Position numbers and translations under genes: made by a program. Shown here in pieces: positions 23,888 through 33,624 of a stretch of DNA of 64,000 nucleotides. The notes below the pieces were generated by a model. It saw only the letters and a list, made by a program, of their open reading frames with translations, was not told the DNA's origin and searched no databases. The DNA is taken from contig NZ_VZPF01000010.1 of NCBI RefSeq assembly GCF_008801695.1, positions 1-64,000 of the forward strand, given 5' to 3'. The stretch's first letter is position 1, and each line of letters starts with the position of its first letter. This stretch comes from Pantoea stewartii subsp. stewartii. Its GTDB lineage: Bacteria; Pseudomonadota; Gammaproteobacteria; Enterobacterales; Enterobacteriaceae.

Positions 23888-25138
23888 TTAACTGTCGCGC
23901 CAGGCGATCTCCACTTCTTCAGCCAGAATCTGTATGGCGCGCTCAATGTTTTCCGCATCCGGTACATAATTCATGCGCATGCACTGGTGCGTGTGCGGCC
24001 AGTCATGCTCCAGACCCGGAAAGAAAAAGTGGCCCGGCACCATCAGCACGCCCCGAGCTTTAAGCCGCTGGTACAGCAACTCCGTACTGATCGGTAAATC
24101 CCGGAACCACAGCCAGAGAAAAATTGCCCCCTCCGGTTTATGGATCAGACAGCGCTCCGCCGATAAGTAGCGGCGAATAAGGGTGATCGTTTGCATCACC
24201 TTGTGCTGATAAAAAGGTTTAATCACTTCTTCAGACAAGCGCAGCAGATCGCCACGTTGAATCATTTCGCTGGCAATGGCCGGGCCAATACTGCCCGGTG
24301 CCAGGCTGATGATGCCGTTCATGTTACCGATCGCGGTAATCGTGCTCTCATCGGCGATGATAATCCCGCAACGTGCGCCAGGGAGACCGAGTTTGGATAA
24401 ACTCATGCAGAGAATGATATTGGGGTTCCACAGCGGCCGCACATCACTAAAAATAATGCCGGGAAATGGCACACCATAAGCGTTGTCGATAAGTAACGGC
24501 ACCTCATGCTGCTGCGCCAGCGCATCCAGTTGCAGAAGTTCGTCATCCGTAATGACATTGCCGGTTGGATTGGTCGGGCGCGATACGCAAATCAGCCCCA
24601 CATCGTCATTCATGGGGAGATGTTCAAAATCGACGTGATACTTGAACTGCCCTTCCGGTAATAACTCTATGTTGGGCCTGGCAGAAATAAAGAGGTCTTC
24701 ATCCAGGCCCGCATCAGCGTACCCCAGGTACTCTGGAGCCAGAGGAAACAGCACCCGTTTTTTACTGCCGTCACTGCGCCGCCCCGCGAACAGGTTGAAG
24801 AGATAAAAAAATGCGCTCTGACTGCCGTTAGTCAGCGCGATATTTTGCGCAGTGACAGACCAACCGCACTGCTCACGTAGCATTGCCGCCAGGGCATCCA
24901 GCAGCACGGCTTTACCGCGTGGACCATCGTAATTGCATAAGGCCTCACTCAGTTTGCCCTCGTCGTGCATCTGCTGCAGCAACTGCTGAAAATAATCGTT
25001 CATTGCCGGGATCTGTGCGGGGTTGCCGCCGCCAAGCATGATCGTGCCGGGCGTACGCAGGCCTGCGCCCATGTCTTCCATCAGACGTGAGATGCCGGAA
25101 TGTTGAGTAAACTTGTCGCCGAACTGAGAAAAAGCCAT
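23888..25138 (-). CDS. avtA: Valine-pyruvate aminotransferase AvtA
   Basis: 416 residues (417 in E. coli). This fold-type I PLP aminotransferase has NGSQSAFFYLFNLFAG near residue 105, RPTNPTGNVITDDE near residue 194 and the PLP-lysine region SLSKLGLPGARCGII near residue 245. It transfers amino groups among valine, alanine and 2-ketobutyrate with pyruvate as acceptor. It follows ghrB in the same direction by 80 bp, with a GC hairpin at 25183-25199 between, so probably a separate transcript. Confidence 0.94.
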   Translation of the reverse strand: MAFSQFGDKFTQHSGISRLMEDMGAGLRTPGTIMLGGGNPAQIPAMNDYFQQLLQQMHDEGKLSEALCNYDGPRGKAVLLDALAAMLREQCGWSVTAQNIALTNGSQSAFFYLFNLFAGRRSDGSKKRVLFPLAPEYLGYADAGLDEDLFISARPNIELLPEGQFKYHVDFEHLPMNDDVGLICVSRPTNPTGNVITDDELLQLDALAQQHEVPLLIDNAYGVPFPGIIFSDVRPLWNPNIILCMSLSKLGLPGARCGIIIADESTITAIGNMNGIISLAPGSIGPAIASEMIQRGDLLRLSEEVIKPFYQHKVMQTITLIRRYLSAERCLIHKPEGAIFLWLWFRDLPISTELLYQRLKARGVLMVPGHFFFPGLEHDWPHTHQCMRMNYVPDAENIERAIQILAEEVEIAWRDS

Positions 25139-25218
25139 AGCGGTTAAAAATTTGTAATAAAGAATGGGATAACCACCATAACGCCCGCTCCCGGCGGGCG
25201 CAATGGGCAGCCGCAGGA

Positions 25219-26193
25219 TTACTTCAGCACCTGAGGATTCACGCAGTTCTTTTCAACCTTGCCGCTCATGGCGGCAATGAGATTTTCTACCGCGTCCTGC
25301 ATCATCCCATAGCGGGTTTCGTGGGTTGCAGAGCCAATGTGCGGCAACGTAACAACATTCGGTAACGACAGCAGCGGCGAGTCAGCCGGCAGCGGCTCTT
25401 TTTCGAAAACATCCAGCCCGGCGGCGTGGATCGTGCCCTCTTGTAGCGCGGTAATCAGGGCATTTTCATCTACCACTGGCCCACGGCCCGCGTTGATCAG
25501 CACCGCACTGGGCTTCATCATCGCCAGCTGTTCTGCGCCAATTAAATGATGCGTTTCTTCGGTAAGCGGCAGGCTGATGCAAACGAAATCGCTTTCTTTG
25601 AGCAGCGTTTCCAGCTCACACCGGCGGGCTGCAAACTGCGATTCGGCCTGGTCGTGCTGACGGCGCGCATTGTAGAGAATGTTCATGCCGAATCCGAAGT
25701 GCGCACGCTGGGCCAGCGCCATACCGATGCGTCCCATACCAAGAATTCCCATCGTCTTATGGTGCACATCCATGCCAAACCGGTCCGGACCAATACTTTT
25801 TTGCCAGTTGCCAGCTTTCACCCAAGCATCCAGCTCCGGTATACGTCTTGCCGTACTGAGAACCAGCGCCATGATGGTGTCGGCCACCGTTTCCGTCAGT
25901 ACCGTTGGCGTGTGCATCAGCACTACCCCTCGCTGATTCAGGGCATCCACATCAAAGTTGTCATAGCCGACAGAAACGCTGGAACAGGCGCGCAGTGCGG
26001 GCATTTTGGCCAGCAACTCGCCGTTGACTTTTCCGCCCGATCCCAGCATTCCTTCGGCCTGTTGCAGTGCCTGCGCATGTTGCTGCTGGCTTTCGGGTGA
26101 TAAATCGTTGATTTCGGTGATCGTGGCATAGTCTGCGAGACGCGCACGGAGATCGTCAGGCAATTTTTTATAAAGAATGACGGCGGGTTTCAT
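25219..26193 (-). CDS. ghrB: 2-ketoaldonate / glyoxylate-hydroxypyruvate reductase (GhrB; KguD-like)
   Basis: 324 residues, as in E. coli GhrB. This D-2-hydroxyacid dehydrogenase has the Rossmann motif [18 protein letters not shown] (about residue 151), and the catalytic Arg, Glu and His in [18 protein letters not shown] and [12 protein letters not shown]. GhrB reduces glyoxylate, hydroxypyruvate and 2-keto-D-gluconate. It lies 71 bp downstream of the orphaned 3' part of a kguT-like gene in the same direction. Before the inversion described here it would have been the last gene of a kguE-kguK-kguT-kguD type operon, where the enzyme reduces 2-keto-6-phosphogluconate. It may now lack its original promoter. 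Confidence 0.9.
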   Translation of the reverse strand: MKPAVILYKKLPDDLRARLADYATITEINDLSPESQQQHAQALQQAEGMLGSGGKVNGELLAKMPALRACSSVSVGYDNFDVDALNQRGVVLMHTPTVLTETVADTIMALVLSTARRIPELDAWVKAGNWQKSIGPDRFGMDVHHKTMGILGMGRIGMALAQRAHFGFGMNILYNARRQHDQAESQFAARRCELETLLKESDFVCISLPLTEETHHLIGAEQLAMMKPSAVLINAGRGPVVDENALITALQEGTIHAAGLDVFEKEPLPADSPLLSLPNVVTLPHIGSATHETRYGMMQDAVENLIAAMSGKVEKNCVNPQVLK

Positions 26194-26264
26194 CAGATAG
26201 CTTCCTGTAAATAAATGACGGGCAACACAAAGGTCGCCCGGAGAAGATGCTAACGCTTACGCTT

Positions 26265-27447
26265 TCAGGCCGGTTTCGCGCCTTGTAGCGGAGGCGCCTT
26301 ATTTTGTGCGGGTTTGACGATAAGCGTCAGGACCACGGACAGCAGTAGTGCGCCACCCATAAAAATATAGGAGGCCGAAGGACTGCCGGTTGCCCCGTTC
26401 AGATAACCCACAATCCAGGAGCCGATAAACGAGCCCAACGCCCCCATACTGTTGATAAGCGCCATTGCGCCGCCGGAAACATTGCGGGGCAGCATTTCCG
26501 GAATAATGGCAAAGAACGGGCCATAAGGCGCGTACATCGCGGCACCGGCGACGACTAACAAGGTATAAGACAGCCAAAAATTGCCCGAACCCACCATATA
26601 CGAACCGAGGAAGGCGAAGGCACCCACCAGCAACAGTGGCCAGACAAACAGTTTACGGTTTTGCGTTTTGTCCGATGCCCAGGACACCACCACCATCGCA
26701 ATCGTGGCTGCCAGATAAGGCACAGCCGATAACCAGCCCGCTTCCACCATGTCCATTTGTGTACCGTTGCGCAAAATTGAAGGCAGCCACAGGACAAAAC
26801 CGTAAACGCCAATACTCCAGGCAAAGTACTGCATACAGAGAATGATCACGTTACGATTGCGAAAGGCTTCGCCGTAGTTGCGCACCGCTTTGATGCTTTC
26901 TTGCTCTTTTTGCAGCGCGGCCTGTAGCGCGGCTTTTTCTGCATTGCTCATCCAGCGCGCTTGCGCAGGCTTATCCTGTACCATAAACCACCAGGCAATG
27001 GCCCAGATCACCGCAGGAATGCCTTCGAAGATAAACATTTCCCGCCAGCCAAACGCCTCTATCAGATACCCTGAAACCACGGACATCCACAGGACCGTGA
27101 CGGGATTACCGAGAATTAAAAAGGTGTTTGCCCGCGAGCGCTCAGATTTTGTAAACCAGTTACTGATGTAAATCAGCATAGCAGGCATTACCGCAGCCTC
27201 GACAACCCCCAGCACAAAGCGAATCGCCGCCAGCACAGGGATGTTGCTGACAACGCCGGTGAGTGAAGCACAGCCGCCCCACAACAGCAGGCACCAGAAG
27301 ATCAGTTTTTTTACACTGCGGCGCTCCGCATAGATCGCCCCAGGGATTTGAAAAAAGAAATACCCCAGAAAGAACAACGCACCCAGCAGGGAAGACATTC
27401 CTTTGGTAATGCCCAGATCGTCATTGATGCCAGCGGCGGATGCGAAG
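26265..27447 (-). pseudogene. kguT: 3' part of a 2-ketogluconate permease-like MFS gene (kguT), severed from its start
   Basis: Residues from SLLGALFFLGYFFFQIPGAI to a C-terminal KPA tail, covering about eleven of twelve membrane segments of an anion:cation symporter-type MFS transporter. The first usable ATG is at 27398, which lacks membrane segment 1. The reading frame continues upstream as FASAAGINDDLGITKG to 27447, where it meets an IS903-type terminal repeat. The missing 36 codons lie at 40587-40693 on the plus strand and end with the same nine bases (CTTCGCATC). Joining the pieces and dropping one nine-mer gives 1281 bp, 427 codons in frame. The KguT name comes from the reconstructed N-terminus and operon context. 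Confidence 0.88.
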
Positions 27448-27462
27448 GGCTTTGTTGAATAA
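27448..27462 (+). mobile_element. 15-bp IS903-type/MITE terminal repeat left at an inversion joint
   Basis: GGCTTTGTTGAATAA, identical to both ends of the 173-bp MITEs and to the start of the IS remnant at 40694. It abuts the nine-base duplication GATGCGAAG (27439-27447) on one side and the truncated glucosidase on the other. No more of the element remains here. Confidence 0.85.
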
Positions 27463-28585
27463 AACGCTGTTCATTTTCGACGCCCATTCCATTTTCAGAA
27501 ATAAAGCAGCGAGGGTTGCCGTAATTATCGCGCAGGTTGATCAGAATATCGTAAATACCCGGCGCATAGATTTCCCATCCGCGGTATGGGTTCATTTGTC
27601 GGCCAGGCATGTCGTAATGATCGAATAATGCCTCCGGCATAAACGGTGCGTCAGGGTTGACGGCGCTGTCCCGGCACTTCACACGGCGCGGTTGATAATA
27701 ATTGACACCCAGCAGGTCGATGATGCCGTCGGCAAGCAAGGCGCTGTCGCCAGGCAGGCAGTGTGGCAACTGGTCATGCTGTTTTAATAAGCCCAGCAGC
27801 GCAGACGGATATTCGCCCTTGAGAACCGGATCGAGAAAGCTGCGGTTAAACAGCAGATCGGCATGCTGTGCTGCGTTGACATCTGCCGGATTCGTTGAGC
27901 GCGGATAGGACGGTGTGAGATTCAGTACCACGCCTATTTCGCCATCATAGCCGCCGTTACGCCAGGCTCGTACCGCCAGGGAATGTGTCAGTACGGTATG
28001 AAAGGCCACGGTAGCGGCGCGTTTAAAATCCACCACGTTGGGATAATGAAAATCATACAGATAGCCGCCTTCAACCGGCACAATGGGCTCATTAAAAGTA
28101 AACCAGTGCTTCACTTTGTGACCGAACAGCGTGAAACAGCGCTGCGCGTAGCGGCCAACCGCCTGCACCACTTCGCGGTTTTCCCAGCCCCCTTTCTCCT
28201 GCAGGGCCAGCGGCATATCGAAATGAAACAGTGTGATAAACGGCGTAATCCCCTGCGCCAGTAATTCATCAATGACCCGGTGATAGAAATCGACGGCCTC
28301 GGGATTGATCTCATCCGCTCCGTCCGGCATGAGCCGCGCCCAGCTCAGCGAGGTGCGAAAGCTGTTGTGCTTTAACGCTTTTAGCAGCGCGATATCCTGC
28401 CGCCAGTGTTGATAAAAGCCGGAGGTATCGGCCGGGCCAATACCGTGATGGAAACGATGCGGCTGGTGTGCGAACCAGTGATCCCAGGTGGTGGCGCTTT
28501 TACCGCCCTGAAGGCTACAGCCTTCGGTTTGCAACGCCGAGCTGGCGCTGCCCCACCAGAAATTGTCGGGAAAACGGTAGTGCAT
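27463..28585 (-). pseudogene. Family 1 6-phospho-beta-glucosidase, truncated at its 3' end
   Basis: Glycoside hydrolase family 1 from MHYRFPDNFWWGSASSALQTEG. The acid/base Glu is in TFNEP (residue 166) and the nucleophile Glu in ISENGMG (about residue 362), both present. Homology stops at ENEQRFI, about 374 residues; GH1 enzymes normally run to about 455-480, so roughly 85-100 residues of the (beta/alpha)8 barrel are gone. The open frame continues through the 15-bp IS end and out of frame into the kguT remnant, giving a 424-codon chimera ending at 27311. It is the last gene of a PTS EIIB-EIIC-hydrolase operon, so it should have cleaved phosphorylated beta-glucosides. It is probably inactive. 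Confidence 0.85.
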
Positions 28586-28597
28586 GTGACTGACTCC

Positions 28598-29944
28598 TTA
28601 AGCCTGGGGATGACCGTGCACGGTATTGCCTGCGGGCACGGTATCCTGAATTTTTTTCTCTTCTGCTTTGATCAGGCTGCGTTCGTAAGCGCGCAGAAAA
28701 GGTAAGTACATCAGTGCCGACATCACCATGCAGATCAGGCACATGACCAGTGGACTGAGCGCCCAGTTGGCCGCCCAGGAAGCACCAATCGGCGCGGGCG
28801 TCGTCCAGGGCGTCAGCGAAACTACCTGCGCAACCCAGCCCAGCTTTGTGGCGGTATAAGCCAGAACGGCATTAATCATCGGGACGCAGACGAAGGGAAT
28901 AAACAGCAGGGGATTCATGATGATGGGCGCACCAAATAAGATCGGCTCATTGATATTAAAGAAGCTGGGAACCACGCCCATTTTGCCGATGGTACGCAGA
29001 TGCAGCACCCGGCTGCGCAGCAGTAAAAAGGCCAGCGGCAAAGTGGAACCGACGCCGCCGATAAGCAGATAGTGATCCCAAAAGCCCTGCAGATAGACAT
29101 GGGGCAGCGCCGCACCGGCTGCCAGAGCGGCCTGATTGGCGGAGAGATTAGCCATCCAGAAGGGATTCATGATGCCGGTGACGATGAGTGCGCCATGAAT
29201 ACCGGCGAACCAAAAAATCTGGCACAGCAGCACCGACAGCAAGATGGCTGGCAGGGAATCCGAGGCGGATACCAGCGGTTCCAGCAGATGCATAATCGCC
29301 TGAGGAATAATCATGCCCGTTTTGGCTTCAATAAACAGATTAAGCGGATGCAGGGTGCCAATGATCACCAATACCGGAATTAAAATCTCAAAAGAACGGG
29401 CGACGCCAGTGGGGACTTCTTTGGGCAGGCGAATCGTGACGTTATGCTGTTTGAGCCAGGCATAAACACGGGTGGCATAAATCGCGGTAACCAGGGCCGT
29501 AAAAATTCCCTGACCGGACAGGTACTGCGTAGAGATCTTTTCATCAGCATAGGGCGCTGCCACCAGTAAAAAGGCCATAAAAGCCAGTAAACCTGACATG
29601 ATGGGATCAAGGTTGAACTGTCGGCCCAGACTGGCACCGATGCCGACTGAGATAAAGAAGGTCATGACGCCCATGCTGAGATGAAACGGCAGCATCAGTT
29701 GCTGGCGATAAGTGACCGAAAAGTCGAGCCAGGCCCGGGCAAAGCTGTTGGTGGTATCCGCTGAAAAGGGCGGGAAAATAAATACCAGCATGAACGAGCC
29801 AATAATCATAAACGGCAGGGCCGCCGTAAAACCATCACGAATAGCGATAACGTACTTTTGCTGACCCAATTTTCCGGCGAGGGGCGTAATAGCCTGTTCA
29901 ATCACCGTCACCATTGACTGATATAACGAACCCATAAATGACAC
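28598..29944 (-). CDS. PTS cellobiose/lactose-family EIIC permease
   Basis: 448 residues with about ten membrane segments. The N-terminus SMVTVIEQAITPLAGKLGQQKYVIAIRDGF and the motifs FFNINEPILFGAPI (about residue 325, with the conserved NEP) identify the lactose/N,N'-diacetylchitobiose EIIC family (CelB/ChbC-like). It translocates and phosphorylates a beta-glucoside or similar disaccharide. It begins 3 bp after the EIIB stop and ends 12 bp before the glucosidase. No EIIA gene is present in the operon or elsewhere in the window, so it must borrow one. With the hydrolase truncated, the imported sugar phosphate may not be cleaved. Confidence 0.9.
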   Translation of the reverse strand: MSFMGSLYQSMVTVIEQAITPLAGKLGQQKYVIAIRDGFTAALPFMIIGSFMLVFIFPPFSADTTNSFARAWLDFSVTYRQQLMLPFHLSMGVMTFFISVGIGASLGRQFNLDPIMSGLLAFMAFLLVAAPYADEKISTQYLSGQGIFTALVTAIYATRVYAWLKQHNVTIRLPKEVPTGVARSFEILIPVLVIIGTLHPLNLFIEAKTGMIIPQAIMHLLEPLVSASDSLPAILLSVLLCQIFWFAGIHGALIVTGIMNPFWMANLSANQAALAAGAALPHVYLQGFWDHYLLIGGVGSTLPLAFLLLRSRVLHLRTIGKMGVVPSFFNINEPILFGAPIIMNPLLFIPFVCVPMINAVLAYTATKLGWVAQVVSLTPWTTPAPIGASWAANWALSPLVMCLICMVMSALMYLPFLRAYERSLIKAEEKKIQDTVPAGNTVHGHPQA

Positions 29945-29947
29945 CTT

Positions 29948-30262
29948 TTAGTGTGTCGCTTCAATAAGCGACAGAGCGTAATCCAGCACGTTGTCACCGC
30001 GTTGCATACCGTAGTCCGTCATATCAATAGCCCGGACAGGAATACCGTAGGTGGCAGCTTTTTCTGAAAGCGTGTTTAACATGTACTTCACTTGCGGGCC
30101 GAGCAGCACAACCTGATACGTTGGAAACTGCGTATCAAACTCGGCAATGCCCCAGGCATCAATCTGCACAGCGAGGCCGCGTTGATCCGCCACCTCTACC
30201 ATTTTGCGCACCAGCATGCTGGTGGACATACCTGCCGAACAGCACAACATAATCCTGATCAT
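29948..30262 (-). CDS. PTS cellobiose/lactose-family EIIB subunit
   Basis: 104 residues. MIRIMLCCSAGMSTSMLVRKM carries the phosphorylated cysteine in the CxxGMSTS loop at residues 7-14, typical of the lactose/chitobiose EIIB fold. It takes phosphate from EIIA and passes it to sugar bound by EIIC. It is first gene of the operon EIIB-EIIC-GH1, with LacI-type operators just upstream. Confidence 0.92.
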   Translation of the reverse strand: MIRIMLCCSAGMSTSMLVRKMVEVADQRGLAVQIDAWGIAEFDTQFPTYQVVLLGPQVKYMLNTLSEKAATYGIPVRAIDMTDYGMQRGDNVLDYALSLIEATH

Positions 30263-30313
30263 GAGAACGCTCCTTTACGGGTAAAACTTGTTACGGCGAT
30301 GATTTGATACGAT

Positions 30314-30331
30314 ATGGAAACCGGTTTCCAT
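30314..30331. promoter_or_regulatory. LacI-type operator 1 (perfect 18-bp palindrome)
   Basis: ATGGAAACCGGTTTCCAT is perfectly symmetrical with a central CCGG, as in LacI/GalR-family operators. It lies 51 bp upstream of the EIIB start, between EIIB and the divergent LacI-type regulator. A possible CRP half-symmetric site, TGTGA-N6-TCATG, follows at 30348-30363. Confidence 0.78.
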
Positions 30332-30437
30332 TTGTCGCAAAAGAAAGTGTGACAGGCATCATGCTCTGGCTGATAACGGGTGTTTAATTACGATTCAGCT
30401 CACTAAATTAAGCGGTAAAAATCATTATTGAGTAGAA

Positions 30438-30456
30438 ATGGAAAATCGATTTCCAT
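30438..30456. promoter_or_regulatory. LacI-type operator 2
   Basis: ATGGAAAATCGATTTCCAT, nearly symmetrical and sharing TGGAAA/TTTCCA arms with operator 1, 107 bp away. It lies about 96 bp upstream of the regulator gene. Two such sites suggest looping or paired control of both promoters by the adjacent regulator. Confidence 0.68.
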
Positions 30457-30551
30457 GAAAAAACGAAAACGCTATACTGCCTGTGGCGAAAAATTAAGCC
30501 GCCGTTTCGGTCAGTTTTCAGGGAGCCGTTTGGTTCTGTTAGGGGAAAATG

Positions 30552-31508
30552 ATGTCTACTATCAACGATGTATCGCGACTGGCTGGCGTGTCTAAAGCCA
30601 CCGTATCGCGCGTGTTGAGTGGGTCACGTGGGGTGAAAGAGGCCAGTCGGGCTGCGGTGTTAAAAGCGGTGGATGAACTGAATTATCGTCCAAACGTCAT
30701 CGCCCAGTCACTACTGAATCAGTCTACGGGCTGTATCGGTGTTATTTGTGCGCAGGAAAATATCAATCAGACGACGGGTTACCTTTATGCGCTGGAGAAA
30801 CATTTCAGTCAGCATCAAAAACACCTGTTACTTCGTTTCGCCAACACGAAAGCGGACGTGATGACCTGCCTCAGTGAGTTGACCTGTGGGTTATGTGATG
30901 ACGTCTTAATTATCGGCGCGCGCTTTCCGTTAAACCTGCGTCAGCCAAACGTGATGCTGGTGGATTGTCTGGAATCCGGCGAAGAAGTGAACAGTATCCA
31001 GCGTGATCATGCTTTTGCAGCGGAAACGGCCTGTAACTATCTTATCAGTCAAAATCGTCGTCAAATTGCTCTGATTCATCCCGAGGGCATGGGCTTTGCC
31101 GATCAGGTTCTGCTGGGTTATAAACATGCCCTGGAAAAAAATTTCCTGCCTTTTAACCGCAATCTGGTCTTTATGGACACGTCATCTTCTTCAGTGGCGT
31201 TGCAGGAACTTCTGAACAATGCCTGCACGCTCAATTTCAATGCATTGCTGGTGGCCGATGAACAGCAGGCACAAAAAGTGATTCCTCAGTTGCAGGCGTT
31301 CAATAAGCAGGTGCCAAAAGACATTATGGTCTTTAGTCTGGCCGGCACGCTGGATCTGCCCGGTATCCCGACGATTCCGGCTATCTCATATTCAATGGAT
31401 GCCATGGCCGCGCGTATTGTGAAGGCACTGAATCAACAGACGCAGAGCGTGTTACATTCCTCAGTAATGCGTGGCGATCTGGTTATTCCCGATTTTCGCC
31501 AGCGCTAA
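30552..31508 (+). CDS. LacI-family repressor of the adjacent beta-glucoside PTS operon (AscG-like)
   Basis: 318 residues. The HTH is STINDVSRLAGVSKATVSRVLSG, followed by the hinge NYRPNVIAQSLLNQSTGCIGVI and a periplasmic-binding-protein-like effector domain. Residues and size resemble AscG/GalR-type regulators of beta-glucoside genes. It is divergent from EIIB-EIIC-GH1 with two matching palindromes between, so it very likely represses that operon. The second of two tandem ATGs (30552) is preferred because AGGGG lies 6 bp upstream; 30549 is possible. Confidence 0.82.
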   Translation: MSTINDVSRLAGVSKATVSRVLSGSRGVKEASRAAVLKAVDELNYRPNVIAQSLLNQSTGCIGVICAQENINQTTGYLYALEKHFSQHQKHLLLRFANTKADVMTCLSELTCGLCDDVLIIGARFPLNLRQPNVMLVDCLESGEEVNSIQRDHAFAAETACNYLISQNRRQIALIHPEGMGFADQVLLGYKHALEKNFLPFNRNLVFMDTSSSSVALQELLNNACTLNFNALLVADEQQAQKVIPQLQAFNKQVPKDIMVFSLAGTLDLPGIPTIPAISYSMDAMAARIVKALNQQTQSVLHSSVMRGDLVIPDFRQR

Positions 31509-31534
31509 GCCACCGGGCCACGCTCAGTGGCCTG

Positions 31535-32668
31535 TTACTCGAGGCGCTGCTCCATCTGTTCGATAATGGCCAGCGCCAGCCCGGTTGCCGGGGCCAGATG
31601 CGATTGCAGAAAATGTACCTGCGTATGGGCCGCAATAAACGCCAGTTTGTTGGCCTGCGTCTGATTGAGCACGGCCTGGCAAAAGGTCGGGCTGACACTC
31701 CAGGGGCAGTCAATGATGATTGTGGCGGGATTCAGTAATAACATGATTTGGCTGAGCGCGATGCCCAGATAGTTGCCTGCCAACTGCATCACTTCATTCA
31801 CGACATTCGGTGCGCTGTCACGACTGTGCCAGGTTAATCCCGGCTGACGCTGGGCAAGCTGTTGGTTAATGGCAGGTTTACTGATCATCGCCTCCAGACA
31901 ACCCTGCCGATTACAGCTACAGCGAGGGCCATTTGGCTGGACGGTAAGGTGACCTGCTTCACCAGCGGTCCAGCTGTTACCGGTGAAAACCACGCCATGC
32001 TGCACCAGCGCGCCGCCAATGCCTTCCGCAATGCGCAAATAAAAATGCCCGCTTTCGGCGGGCAGATTGAGCTGTTGCACAGACAGCAGCGCAGCGGCCC
32101 TGACGTTATTCATAATCCGAATCGGCAAGGCGATCTGTTTGCGCAGATCACTGGCCAGGTCAACATTCTGCCAGCCCAGGTGGGTCGATAAATGCATCCA
32201 GCCTCGCCGTGAATCGACGACACCGGGAAACCCCAGCCCAATTCCCAGCAGCCCTGGCCAGGCTTCCATCAGTTTTTCGCACAGGGCGCCGATTTCAGCC
32301 AGGATCGGGCCAGGTTTACTGGTGTCCGTCCGTATTGTCTGTTCGGCAAGCGTTTGTGAAAAATAATCGCAGATCTGCCAGTGAATCAGGTTTTTTTCCA
32401 CCATGATACCGGCACTGACCAGCTTTTCCGGGCGCAGGGTAATGTGAATTTTAGGACGGCCAGCCGAAGAAACGCTGGCTTTACCTAGTTCCTGAACCCA
32501 ACCGTTTTCCAGCAGATCATCAATAATCTGCGAAACGGTATTTTTGCTGAGCGCCAGTACCTGCGCCAGATCCTGGCGCGATGTGATGCGCAGCTGACGC
32601 AGTTGAGCCATTACGCGCTTTTGATTATTCAGCCGCATCAATGCAGGCCCTTTGCCAGTTGCTCTCAT
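31535..32668 (-). CDS. ROK-family transcriptional regulator (NagC/Mlc/XylR type)
   Basis: 377 residues. An N-terminal winged helix (QLRITSRQDLAQVLALSKNTVSQIIDDLLENGWVQE) is joined to a ROK sugar-binding domain with GIGLGFPGVVDS, the AGEAGHLTV motif and the zinc-binding loop CSCNRQGCLEAM (near residue 250). The kinase catalytic region is not needed in such regulators. Its target is not clear; it converges with the LacI-type gene, 26 bp away, and may regulate sugar genes elsewhere. A second start at 32638 (MRLNNQKR) would remove a nonconserved leader. 32669-32883 upstream has no gene. Confidence 0.8.
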   Translation of the reverse strand: MRATGKGPALMRLNNQKRVMAQLRQLRITSRQDLAQVLALSKNTVSQIIDDLLENGWVQELGKASVSSAGRPKIHITLRPEKLVSAGIMVEKNLIHWQICDYFSQTLAEQTIRTDTSKPGPILAEIGALCEKLMEAWPGLLGIGLGFPGVVDSRRGWMHLSTHLGWQNVDLASDLRKQIALPIRIMNNVRAAALLSVQQLNLPAESGHFYLRIAEGIGGALVQHGVVFTGNSWTAGEAGHLTVQPNGPRCSCNRQGCLEAMISKPAINQQLAQRQPGLTWHSRDSAPNVVNEVMQLAGNYLGIALSQIMLLLNPATIIIDCPWSVSPTFCQAVLNQTQANKLAFIAAHTQVHFLQSHLAPATGLALAIIEQMEQRLE

Positions 32669-32883
32669 GACGGCTTACCCCAGAGGTGCACAGCGGCGAG
32701 GGAACGCCCACCGCCAACGAAGTCTTTTTAGTTTGATGTCTAATGAAAACTTAGCATTGGGCAGAGAGGGCTGCCAAATAGCAATGTCCTCTGAATAAGG
32801 GGATTACGTCAGAAATGGGGGCCAGGCCACACGATCATGCAACTGGGGAGTAACCCTACCGCCCGCTTCAGCGGGCAGCAACA

Positions 32884-33624
32884 TCAGTATTCGTCACCCC
32901 GGACGCGGCTGCGATAGCTTTCCCAGTCGAAGCGCACCCACAGGCTGTTACCTAAACGCATACGATCCATCACGCGTTCACCTAACAGGGCGTTCATGCC
33001 GGTGGGATCGAGATTGGTGAGCATCCCCGTCGGACGTTTAGATGACGAGCGGCGGTCAACAATCTGGTTAATAATCACTTTTTCGTAGCGCGATTCACTC
33101 TGCATACCAATCTCATCAATGACCAGCAAATCCACGCTGCTCAGATCCTGAATCAGTCGCTCTTCGGTGATATCACTGCTGCCGCTGAACGTTCCTTTCA
33201 TGCTGGACATCAGATCCGCGACAGTCACGATAAGCACGCTCTTGCCACGCAAAATCAGATCGTTACCGATGGCGGCAGCCAGATGATTTTTCCCTGTGCC
33301 CGGCCGACCTGCAAAGACAAAACTGGCGATGTTTCCTTCAAAATTAGCAGCATACTGGCGCGCCTGCTCCAGGGCTTTGCGCTGACCTTCATTCTCGACG
33401 CGGTAGTTGTCGAATGAGCAGTTAATATGCAGATCACGAATCCCAGAACGCCCCATGATACGCTGCATTTTCATCGCGCGGTTTTCTCGCACAATCGCTT
33501 CTGAACGCAACCGCCCCTGTTCCTGGTTCCAGGCCAGCAACTCTTCACCATTGGTGAATTTGGGACGGGTTCCTGCTGGCATCATTCTTTTCAGACGGTT
33601 AAACAGATCGTTGGGCGTTTTCAT
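32884..33624 (-). CDS. dnaC: DNA replication protein DnaC (helicase loader)
   Basis: 246 residues (245 in E. coli). The AAA+ domain has AGRPGTGKNHLAAAIGNDL (Walker A, near residue 105) and LLVIDEIGMQ (Walker B); the N-terminus NDLFNRLKRMMPAGTRPKF is the DnaB-binding region. It loads DnaB helicase at oriC and at PriA restart sites. Its ATG overlaps the dnaT stop. A GC hairpin at 32861-32876 follows the stop without a clear T run. E. coli has dnaT-dnaC in a different neighbourhood (by yjjA/yjjB). Confidence 0.95.
   Translation of the reverse strand: MKTPNDLFNRLKRMMPAGTRPKFTNGEELLAWNQEQGRLRSEAIVRENRAMKMQRIMGRSGIRDLHINCSFDNYRVENEGQRKALEQARQYAANFEGNIASFVFAGRPGTGKNHLAAAIGNDLILRGKSVLIVTVADLMSSMKGTFSGSSDITEERLIQDLSSVDLLVIDEIGMQSESRYEKVIINQIVDRRSSSKRPTGMLTNLDPTGMNALLGERVMDRMRLGNSLWVRFDWESYRSRVRGDEY

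Noticed and set aside
26265..27398. Complete MFS transporter starting at 27398
   Set aside because: It lacks membrane segment 1 and its frame continues upstream to an IS end; the missing 36 codons were found at 40587.
27311..28585. Intact 424-codon family 1 glucosidase
   Set aside because: The last 47 or so codons are out-of-frame permease sequence beyond an IS end.
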